Shown here: piece by piece, positions 56,974 through 64,000 of the stretch
How positions within the stretch are numbered: position 1 is the stretch's first letter
Layout: every line of letters begins with the position of its first letter
Assembly: GCF_017744675.1 (NCBI RefSeq)
Contig: NZ_JAGIAV010000005.1
Location: forward strand, 62,001 to 126,000
Length of the DNA: 64,000 bases
Origin: Flavobacterium sp.
GTDB taxonomy: Bacteria > Bacteroidota > Bacteroidia > Flavobacteriales > Flavobacteriaceae
Direction: 5' to 3'
Position numbers and translations under genes: made by a program
The notes under the pieces: model-generated
Told to the model about the DNA's origin: nothing
The model's input: only the letters and a program-made list of their open reading frames with translations
Database searches by the model: none

Positions 56974-57702
56974 ATGAACATTCTTTTAACAGGCGCAACA
57001 TCGGGTATAGGTTTCGAAACTTTAAAGCAATTAATTGCTGATGAACATACTGTTTATGCAATTGGCAGAGATTTTTCGAAAATAGATTCGTTTTTGCAGA
57101 TTCATAAATCACAAGTTTTTGATTTTAATTTTGATTTTAATAATGTCGATCAAATTGATCAGTTATTTATAAACTTCAATTTAGAAGATAAAAAATTTGA
57201 TGGGTTAATACATTGTGCAGGAATTGAAGAAACACTTCCTTTGTCGTTATATTCTACAAATAAGATTAGAAGCATATTTGATATAAATGTATTTTCTGGG
57301 ATTGAATTATTAAGACATTTTACGAAAAAGAAGTATTGTAATGATGGGGCCAGTGTTGTTTTTTTGTCATCTGTAATGGGAACACTTGGACAGCCTGGAA
57401 AAGTTGGATATTGTGCAACGAAGTCTGCTTTATTAGGATTAGTAAAAGCTAGCGCTTTAGAATTTGCTAAAAGGAAAATTAGAATTAATGCAGTTTTACC
57501 AGGTATTATTAACACGCCAATGACTCAAAAACTGTTTACTCAAATAAATCAGAACCAAATTAAGGAAATTGAAAATATGCATCCTCTTGGTTTTGGTGAA
57601 GTTCAAGATGTTGTACCGACCATATTATTCCTTATATCTGAGAATGCAAAATGGATTACAGGACAAAGTATTATTATTGATGGGGGATATTCCATTCAAT
57701 AA
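56974..57702 (+). CDS. FabG-like short-chain reductase
   Basis: A 242-residue classical SDR. LLTGATSGIGFETLKQL binds NAD(P). The active site is VVFLSSVMGTLGQPGKVGYCATKSALLGL with Ser, Tyr and Lys in place. PGIINTPM and TGQSIIIDGGYSIQ close it. Next to a KAS III and an ACP its likely role is reducing a 3-ketoacyl-ACP to the 3-hydroxy form. A sugar keto-reductase is the alternative. Confidence 0.88.
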   Translation: MNILLTGATSGIGFETLKQLIADEHTVYAIGRDFSKIDSFLQIHKSQVFDFNFDFNNVDQIDQLFINFNLEDKKFDGLIHCAGIEETLPLSLYSTNKIRSIFDINVFSGIELLRHFTKKKYCNDGASVVFLSSVMGTLGQPGKVGYCATKSALLGLVKASALEFAKRKIRINAVLPGIINTPMTQKLFTQINQNQIKEIENMHPLGFGEVQDVVPTILFLISENAKWITGQSIIIDGGYSIQ

Positions 57703-57727
57703 TTTTTAAGAGATTTATATTTAAAAT

Positions 57728-59215
57728 ATGTTTAAAAACATAATAGCCAACTATGTTGGTAAAATTTGGGGAATTGTATCTGTATTTGTTTTTATACCAT
57801 TTTACATAAAATTATTAGGAATAGAATCCTATGCTGTAATTAATTTCTACACTGTTATTTTAACAATTATGTACTTCGCGGATGGAGGCTTATCTGCTAC
57901 TCTTAATAGAGAAGTTGCTAGAAATACAAATAAACAGTATATTGGTAATATGCTTTTTACAATTGAAAGAGTATATATGGCAGTTTGCTTGTTTATAATA
58001 ATCATTGTTTTTTTATTTTCTAAAATTATTGCCGCTAACTGGTTAAATTCGAATACATTCTCTAATGAAGATTTATCTCTTTACATTAGTTTAATGGGGA
58101 TTAGTGTTGCTTTCCAATTATTCACTACTTTACAAAGTAGTGGTTTAACAGGTTTAGAAAAACAAGTTTTGTCTAATGGAATTCAAGTGTCGAGCAGTTT
58201 TTTTCGATCAGGAGTTGTTCTTTTACCCCTGTTTTTTTTTCCAACATTACTTACATTTTTCATTTGGCAAGTATCTATAAATATAATTTTCTTTTTTGTT
58301 ACAAGATACAATTTATGGAGATATATAAAAACTGATGTTAAATATACATTTGATAGAGAGATATTAAAAACGGTTGGTCGTTTTGCTGGAGGAATGATGT
58401 TGATGTCAATAATTTCTTCATTAAATACACAGATTGATAAACTAGTTATAAGTAAATTATTGTCATTAAAAGAGTTTGGTTATTATGCTCTTGCAGGAAC
58501 TCTTTCACAAGTGCCAGAGCTAATAATAACCCCAATTGCTGTTGCAATATTACCGAGAATGGTCAAGTATTCTGAGAATAATGAAAAAGATAAAATAAAA
58601 AAATTGTTTCATATTAATACTTTTATTCTGTCAACGTTAGCTGTTACAGGAGGGATGCTTCTTTTTCTCTTTACAAAAGACTTTTTACTTATTTGGACTC
58701 ATGATATTGTTATTGCCAATAAAATCGAAAATGTCACAAAAATTCTTTTAGTTGGAGCAGTATTTTTATCTTTTCAGTTTATGCCATATTACCTTGCTAT
58801 TGCGAATGGACATACAAGTGTAAATGTCAGACTAGGAATTGCAGCTATAATTTGTATAATACCTGCTTTGATCTTTTTTGTTAAGCAATATGGACTAATA
58901 GGAGCAACTTACACATGGTTAATTATGAATGTGTTTGCATATTTTTATCTCGGTTATTTTATAATTTCAAAGTTTTTAAAAGGTGAATTTAAAAGATGGC
59001 TAATAAATGGTACAATGATTCCATTAATAATAACTGCTATTATTGGTTTTGTAAGTTATCTGCTTACAATAAATTTACAAAAGGGATATTTTGTGTTTTT
59101 ATACTCCATAATTATTGGATTAATTTCATTGTATATAAACTTAACAATTTTTAATAAAATGAATCCTGGATATAGAATTAATATACTACAATTAAGAGAT
59201 GATGAAAAAATATGA
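57728..59215 (+). CDS. wzx: Wzx-type polysaccharide flippase
   Basis: A 495-residue inner-membrane protein with about 12-14 hydrophobic segments, of the polysaccharide-biosynthesis transporter family (MOP superfamily). The start IIANYVGKIWGIVSVFVFIPFYIKLLGIESYAVINFY and FADGGLSATLNREVARN are typical. It should move the lipid-linked repeat unit across the inner membrane. It overlaps the next gene by 17 bases. Confidence 0.92.
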   Translation: MFKNIIANYVGKIWGIVSVFVFIPFYIKLLGIESYAVINFYTVILTIMYFADGGLSATLNREVARNTNKQYIGNMLFTIERVYMAVCLFIIIIVFLFSKIIAANWLNSNTFSNEDLSLYISLMGISVAFQLFTTLQSSGLTGLEKQVLSNGIQVSSSFFRSGVVLLPLFFFPTLLTFFIWQVSINIIFFFVTRYNLWRYIKTDVKYTFDREILKTVGRFAGGMMLMSIISSLNTQIDKLVISKLLSLKEFGYYALAGTLSQVPELIITPIAVAILPRMVKYSENNEKDKIKKLFHINTFILSTLAVTGGMLLFLFTKDFLLIWTHDIVIANKIENVTKILLVGAVFLSFQFMPYYLAIANGHTSVNVRLGIAAIICIIPALIFFVKQYGLIGATYTWLIMNVFAYFYLGYFIISKFLKGEFKRWLINGTMIPLIITAIIGFVSYLLTINLQKGYFVFLYSIIIGLISLYINLTIFNKMNPGYRINILQLRDDEKI

Positions 59216-60356
59216 AAATTTACTTTCTATAATTATCCCTACTAAAAATAGATATTCAACGCTTTTACCCGTTTTAGATTCTATTGTAGATAATTTAAGT
59301 AATGATTATGATTATGAGATAGTTGTGCAGGATAATTCTGATGATAATGAAGTTTGTATAAACTATCTTTTACACAAAAACGATTCTCGAATAAAGTATT
59401 TTTACAATAAAGAATCCATTCCTATTGCTGATAATACAGAATTAGCAATAACCAATACAAATGGTAAGTATTTGATTTTTATTGGAGATGATGATTTTAT
59501 TTGCCCAGATATACTTGAAATTGTAAATATATTAGATAAAAGATCTATCAGTTGTTTAATATATAGCCCTGGCTCATATTGGTGGGAATCAGTGATATTT
59601 AAAAAGGAAAATTATTATCATAAATCTGCAAATCTTTGGTTGCCTAAAATGCCTAATAAATTGGAGTTTATAAAAATGAATCCAATATTTGAATTAGATA
59701 AAACTTTATCAAAAGGGGCAATGGCATACGATATGCTGCCAAGGTTTTATCACGGAATTGTATTAAGGTCTGAGCTTGAAAAACTAAAGTCAAAGATTGG
59801 TCGTTATATAGTAGGTTCTTGTCCTGATATTGATTTTGCAATGTCTTTAGCTATAAACATTGATGAATATTATTATGTAAATTATCCAGTAAGTATTTTT
59901 GGTGCTTCCAAGAATAGCGGTGGAGGGTGGACCGCATTAAAAAAACATTTTGGAGATGTTGATAAATTACCTTTTCTTAGACCAGAAATTAGAAATAATT
60001 GGAACCCACTTATTCCCAGAATTTGGTCAGAAAAAACTATCTATCCCCAAACAACTAGTGAAGTATTAATAGGATATAATGTTGATAAAAAACTAAATCT
60101 AGCTGCTTTACATGCAGCAATGTTGGTTTATGAGCCATTTTTAGAACCTAAGATATTAAAATACATTATAAAGAATTGTGGTGCTAATCCGCTAAATTAT
60201 TTGAAATTTGGGATTGAATTCTGTAAAAAAATAGCTGGACTAATTGTACAAACGACGAAATATAATTTTAAGTTGTTGCCTGTGAGGGTTTTTGAAAATG
60301 TTAAGCATACAGAAGTAATAACAGTTTTAAAAAATAACTTCAAAAGTATTGTATGA
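59199..60356 (+). CDS. Family 2 glycosyltransferase
   Basis: A 385-residue GT-A enzyme. LSIIIPTKNRYSTLLPVLDSI is the nucleotide-binding start and YLIFIGDDDFI carries the metal-binding DDD. The C-terminal half is not characteristic. Its start lies inside the end of wzx and its stop overlaps the start of the polymerase gene by 4 bases, so the three are tightly coupled. Sugar specificity is unknown. Two Met codons start it (59199 and 59202) and either may be used. Confidence 0.88.
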   Translation: MMKKYENLLSIIIPTKNRYSTLLPVLDSIVDNLSNDYDYEIVVQDNSDDNEVCINYLLHKNDSRIKYFYNKESIPIADNTELAITNTNGKYLIFIGDDDFICPDILEIVNILDKRSISCLIYSPGSYWWESVIFKKENYYHKSANLWLPKMPNKLEFIKMNPIFELDKTLSKGAMAYDMLPRFYHGIVLRSELEKLKSKIGRYIVGSCPDIDFAMSLAINIDEYYYVNYPVSIFGASKNSGGGWTALKKHFGDVDKLPFLRPEIRNNWNPLIPRIWSEKTIYPQTTSEVLIGYNVDKKLNLAALHAAMLVYEPFLEPKILKYIIKNCGANPLNYLKFGIEFCKKIAGLIVQTTKYNFKLLPVRVFENVKHTEVITVLKNNFKSIV

Positions 60357-61786
60357 GTGGATTTTCATATAGAAATATAATCTTGTATATACTCTTAATC
60401 ATTGCAAATTCTTTAACACATGAAAAAATTACAGGTATTTTTGTTTCTTTTCCAGAAATAATTACAGTAATTTATTTTCTTTTTAGAGGAAAAACTGAAA
60501 AAGCCTTTTTTTTTCATATAGTTTTTACAATAACATGTTTAGCTATACCATTTTCGCAGATAACCAATCCGGAGGATAGTCATTATGGATTGTTTAATTA
60601 CTCTAAATTAAAATTACTTGGACCTATAGGTGTTTATCATTTAATAATGTTTAGTTTTTTTATTAGAACTATACGTTTAAAAAAACAAATTCCAGTAAAA
60701 TCTACTTTTTACTCACTTTATAAGACGATAATTTATATTGGAGCTTCAGGAATCTTAGTTGGAGTATTCGGTTTAATATTTATGGGATATTATGTTGAAT
60801 ACTTTATTTTATATACGTCCTATATTCTGACATTATTTTTCACCGCATTCGTTTTGATTAGGATGCCCTTTTTTTCGTTTGTAGGTAAATTATATAAAAT
60901 GTTGTTAGAAATAATGATTGCAGCACCAATAGCAGCATTGTTTGTATATATTCTAGGATTTACATCACAATATGGAGAAGAGGATGTATCTATTATAATT
61001 GAAGTTGTTTATTTTAGTATGGCTTTAATTTTTGCGTATTATCATTTAAAAAGCTACATTTTACCTTTGTTTTCTTTCTTAATAACTGTTTTTCTCCTAA
61101 TGGATGGAGGAATGGGAGGAAAAGGGATAATATTTATGGGTGTCGTTTTAATAATGTTTATATTAACTGCTTTTAATAAAAATACGACAGGTATAGATAT
61201 TGTTAAGCGAAAACAAAGACTTCGTTTTATGATGATTCCAATAGTGTTATTTGTAATTATCAAGTTTACATCTTATGTCCAAGATTCTGAATATAATTTA
61301 TTTTTATATAAATTAGAAAATGTAACATTATTGGTTAATGTTTTCCAAGGATTAGATGGTATTAATTTGATTCCCGAATCACCAAGAGTTCGAATCATTG
61401 AAATTATGAGTATTTTTAATGAACTTTTTAGTAATCCAATATATTTACTTTTTGGGAAAGGATATGGTTCTTACTTTTCAGATGATTTTAAGTTATTGTC
61501 TGGCTTAGATTTAGTAAATGCTTATAAAGCTGTAGAGATAAGTAATAATAAGTATGGAGGTGTGCACGATTCTTTTTCTAGTATACCGTTAGCAAACGGT
61601 TTGATAGGGCTTTTTTTAATTTTTAGACTTACTGTCAAATATGCCAAAATGATAAAACATAATTTCATGGCATATGCGGCTATACCATGGTTGGCATTTA
61701 CTTTTTACTATAATGTCCAATTTGGTATTATTGCGATGTTTCTTCTTTTTAGCTCAGAATTTTATTCAAAATTTAAATATGAATAA
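60353..61786 (+). CDS. wzy: Wzy-like O-antigen/capsule polymerase
   Basis: A 477-residue protein with about ten or more hydrophobic segments and a large periplasmic loop before the last ones (near 330-405, with LLFGKGYGSYFSDDF). Wzy proteins are hard to place by sequence, so the call rests on topology, length and the place between wzx and glycosyltransferases. The GKGYGS and VHDSFSS segments recall the O-antigen ligase/polymerase family. It would join repeat units in the periplasm. Confidence 0.8.
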   Translation: MSGFSYRNIILYILLIIANSLTHEKITGIFVSFPEIITVIYFLFRGKTEKAFFFHIVFTITCLAIPFSQITNPEDSHYGLFNYSKLKLLGPIGVYHLIMFSFFIRTIRLKKQIPVKSTFYSLYKTIIYIGASGILVGVFGLIFMGYYVEYFILYTSYILTLFFTAFVLIRMPFFSFVGKLYKMLLEIMIAAPIAALFVYILGFTSQYGEEDVSIIIEVVYFSMALIFAYYHLKSYILPLFSFLITVFLLMDGGMGGKGIIFMGVVLIMFILTAFNKNTTGIDIVKRKQRLRFMMIPIVLFVIIKFTSYVQDSEYNLFLYKLENVTLLVNVFQGLDGINLIPESPRVRIIEIMSIFNELFSNPIYLLFGKGYGSYFSDDFKLLSGLDLVNAYKAVEISNNKYGGVHDSFSSIPLANGLIGLFLIFRLTVKYAKMIKHNFMAYAAIPWLAFTFYYNVQFGIIAMFLLFSSEFYSKFKYE

Positions 61787-62834
61787 GCATAATAAAATTT
61801 TATACATTGATCCTTTATTACAAAAAGGACATGTTAATTTTAATAATATATATATTAAAAGTTTAATCAAAGCTGGATATAATTTAGAGTTTGTTTTTGT
61901 TAAAGACTATGAAGAACAATTAGATATTGATAAATCTAAGGTTATATATTCTCTACCTAACACTTTATTTAAAAGAAACTATGGTAAATTGTTTAACAGG
62001 CTTGCTTATTTAATTGGATTATTTTTTATAAGATTCTCTGTTAACTTTAAGAAATATGATTTTGTAATTTTTTCTAGTTTTGAGGAAATATCTTTTGCAT
62101 TATCAGGAATAAAAAAAAGCTATTTAATTAATCATATTAATGTTAGTAATTCTTATGAAAGCAGGATCAAATTTTTCTTTTTAGATCGTATTCTAATGGC
62201 TAATTCTTTAATCGTTTTAGATGATAAAACAAAAGAATATTTATCTGCGAGAGGAGATTATGACTTATTTATGGTTCCACATGGACTCCCAAATTCAAAA
62301 GTGTTAAATGAAGAATTAAAAGAAGATTTTCATTCTAATATATTGGATGAGTTAAAAAAATATAGAAAGGTTATCTTCTCTCCTTCTGAAAGTAGTTCTG
62401 ATAAGATCTTTATAAATAATTTAATAGAATCTAATGAGTTTCTAAAGTATCTTGAAGATGAAAAAATATTATTTATTTACAAAAATGATATTCAAAATGA
62501 TAAGCCTAATGTAATGGCAATCAAAGGTTATTTAAGCCAAGAAGCCTACGATTACTTGTTTTTAAAGTCAGATGTTATATTGATAGCCTATCCTGAAAGG
62601 TTTAAATATAGAGTTAGCGGAGTTCTGTTAGAGTGTATCGCTAATAATAAACTATGCGCAATTTCTAGAATTGAGATGTTAGAATCTTTTAATAATTTTT
62701 TTAATTACGATCCTTTTTTTTCAAGTATAGAAGAATTAATTCGACTTATCAATAGTTTGGTGAATTATAAAGATGATAATTATTTCAAGAATCTAAATTT
62801 ACTTGAACCAGATTTTCATGATTTTTTTAATTAA
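61779..62834 (+). CDS. Putative GT-B glycosyltransferase, divergent
   Basis: I start it at the ATG at 61779 (MNKHNKILYIDPLLQKGHVN), giving 351 residues. An in-frame ATG at 61674 lies far inside wzy and would add 35 residues. The start overlaps the wzy stop by 8 bases. ILYIDPLLQKGHVNFNNIYIKSLIKAGYNLEFVF looks like the first strand and helix of a GT-B fold, and KYRVSGVLLECIANNKLCAIS resembles the C-terminal donor site with its Glu. Overall similarity to known families is weak, so the sugar and linkage are open. Confidence 0.65.
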   Translation: MNKHNKILYIDPLLQKGHVNFNNIYIKSLIKAGYNLEFVFVKDYEEQLDIDKSKVIYSLPNTLFKRNYGKLFNRLAYLIGLFFIRFSVNFKKYDFVIFSSFEEISFALSGIKKSYLINHINVSNSYESRIKFFFLDRILMANSLIVLDDKTKEYLSARGDYDLFMVPHGLPNSKVLNEELKEDFHSNILDELKKYRKVIFSPSESSSDKIFINNLIESNEFLKYLEDEKILFIYKNDIQNDKPNVMAIKGYLSQEAYDYLFLKSDVILIAYPERFKYRVSGVLLECIANNKLCAISRIEMLESFNNFFNYDPFFSSIEELIRLINSLVNYKDDNYFKNLNLLEPDFHDFFN

Positions 62835-62846
62835 GGATTTAATATT

Positions 62847-63917
62847 ATGTTGCAGAATAAATTAAAAGGTAAGCATATTATCTATATCGGGAGGGAATTA
62901 AATTCAATAGATGGCGGATCAATTGTTTCAAAAAGGAATGTTGAAATATTAAAGAAAATGAGCGATGAGAAAATTATTGAATTTTATTTGTCTGATAAAA
63001 CAATTGCTCATAAATTTTTAAATATCATTTTTGGTAATCCCTGGGGCTATTCTCGTGAAGTTTATAATAAAATAAAAAAAGCTCTATTGCTAAATGAAAT
63101 TTCTTATATATTTATCGATCATTCTTTGTTAGGAGGGTTTTCAAGTATTTTAAAAAAATTTAATGTTGAAATAGTTGTTTTTTTTCACAACATTGAGGTT
63201 AAATATTATAAAGATAAAGCTTCTGTAGATGGTTTTATAAATAAACTAATGGTAAATTATGCAAGGAGAAATGAAAAAAAAATAGTTAAATATGCAGACA
63301 AAATAATCTGTCTTACAAATATTGATAGTAATCTTCTCAAATCAATTTATGGAAGAAATGCAGACCTAATCATTCCAATCACAATTGAAGATAAATTTAA
63401 AAGTTTGGATAATTTAGAAAATAATAGTAGCTATCACCTATTTGTAGGAAGCTCTTTTTTTGCAAATATTGATGCTATAAAGTGGTATATTAAAAATGTT
63501 TTGCCTTTTATTAGTTCAAAATTGATTATAATAGGTACTGGTATGGAGGTGTTGATTGAACAGTATGGCCAAAATTTAAACTTAGAGATTCATGGTTTTG
63601 TGGATGACTTAACTCCATATTATCAAGGGGCAGATTTTGTTATAAATCCAGTTAGATTAGGATCAGGAATGAAAACAAAAACGATTGAAGCTTTAATGTA
63701 TGGGAAAATAATATTAGGTACTCAAGAAGCTTTCTCAGGAATAGAAGATATAGAGAAGCATGAAGCTGGTTACATTTGTAACCAACCAGAAGAATTCATA
63801 AAAAAAATAGAGAATTTAGATAGTAAAAAGTTTAACCTAAAATCTCGAGATTATTATTTAAGCAATTTTTCAGCTGAATTTGGGTATAATAAATTGGAAG
63901 ATTTTTTAGCTTCCTAA
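62847..63917 (+). CDS. Family 4-like glycosyltransferase
   Basis: A 356-residue GT-B enzyme. The N-terminal half has IIYIGRELNSIDGGSIVSKRNVEIL and VVFFHNIEVKYYKDK. The C-terminal half holds HLFVGSSFFANIDAIKWYIKNVLPFI, IIIGTGMEVL, IHGFVDDLTPYYQGADFVINPVRLGSGMKTKTIEALMYGKIILGT, typical of GT4 enzymes with the donor-binding Glu in the last motif. It lies 12 bases after the previous gene. Specificity is unknown. Confidence 0.87.
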   Translation: MLQNKLKGKHIIYIGRELNSIDGGSIVSKRNVEILKKMSDEKIIEFYLSDKTIAHKFLNIIFGNPWGYSREVYNKIKKALLLNEISYIFIDHSLLGGFSSILKKFNVEIVVFFHNIEVKYYKDKASVDGFINKLMVNYARRNEKKIVKYADKIICLTNIDSNLLKSIYGRNADLIIPITIEDKFKSLDNLENNSSYHLFVGSSFFANIDAIKWYIKNVLPFISSKLIIIGTGMEVLIEQYGQNLNLEIHGFVDDLTPYYQGADFVINPVRLGSGMKTKTIEALMYGKIILGTQEAFSGIEDIEKHEAGYICNQPEEFIKKIENLDSKKFNLKSRDYYLSNFSAEFGYNKLEDFLAS

Positions 63918-63951
63918 AATGTAATTTTTCATCATAATTCATATTACTTCA

Positions 63952-64000
63952 ATGCAATCTAATAAAGTATCAATTATTACTCCACTATATAATTCCGAAA
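63952..64000 (+). CDS. Family 2 glycosyltransferase (partial, start only)
   Basis: ATG at 63952 opens a frame reading MQSNKVSIITPLYNSE before the right edge. VSIITPLYN is the usual start of a GT2 enzyme. It follows the previous gene by 34 bases in the same direction. Confidence 0.65.
   Translation, partial: MQSNKVSIITPLYNSE

Noticed and set aside
57159-57515. 118-codon minus-strand frame within the FabG-like gene
   Set aside because: Antisense to a complete SDR with its catalytic residues; no independent support.
61674-61778. Longer N-terminus for the glycosyltransferase after wzy
   Set aside because: It would overlap wzy by more than 100 bases and gives a hydrophobic start unlike a cytoplasmic glycosyltransferase.

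Overview
The window is from a member of the Bacteroidota, most probably the genus Flavobacterium. The signs are two SusC/SusD outer-membrane pairs, AT-rich DNA, start codons preceded by A-rich sequence instead of a Shine-Dalgarno motif, and repeated promoters of the Bacteroidota type (TTG, 19-20 bases, then TAnnTTTG). The ribosomal proteins, EF-G, enolase and citrate synthase all read as flavobacterial. No rRNA, tRNA, CRISPR array, insertion sequence or phage gene was seen.

Region 1 (1-12231, minus strand) is an outer-membrane uptake region. It has two paralogous susC-susD pairs, the first followed by a lipoprotein gene that runs off the left edge. An Omp85/BamA-like protein is encoded upstream of the second pair. 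No glycoside hydrolase, peptidase or regulator lies beside them, so the substrates are unknown.

Region 2 (12324-29903, plus strand) is the fused str-S10-spc-alpha ribosomal block: rpsL, rpsG, fusA, rpsJ, then rplC to rpsN, rpsH to rpmJ, and rpsM to rplQ. There is no tuf. The block is cut by a terminator after rpsJ and restarted by promoters before rplC and rpsH. I found foldable leaders immediately before rplC, rpsH (S8), rpsD (S4) and rplQ (L17). Two of these genes encode proteins that are autoregulators in other bacteria. The tiny rpmJ gene is included.

Region 3 (29982-37993) holds housekeeping genes: carA, eno, gltA, two guanidino-group hydrolases of the DDAH/CtlX type, marC, a CoA-binding protein and recR. 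Most are separated by clear hairpin terminators.

Region 4 (38063 to the right edge) is a large surface-polysaccharide locus. It starts with a Wza-like lipoprotein, a Wzc-like tyrosine kinase, a UDP-GlcNAc C4-epimerase, a UDP-glucose dehydrogenase and a NusG/UpxY-like antiterminator, and then a terminator. A strong promoter and a leader that can fold as a three-way junction follow. Next come a nucleotide-sugar dehydrogenase, manC, rfbB, a second export protein with a chain-length protein, and a CapE/FnlA-like dehydratase. Two overlapping DegT-family genes follow; the second has lost the PLP lysine. Then come an acyltransferase, a KAS III/ACP/reductase trio, Wzx, glycosyltransferases and Wzy. 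The set suggests a Wzx/Wzy-assembled O-antigen or capsule with uronic acids and a 4-amino-6-deoxy sugar carrying a dedicated acyl group. F. psychrophilum O-polysaccharide is known to carry a dihydroxyhexanoyl-substituted diaminoquinovose, which fits this idea.
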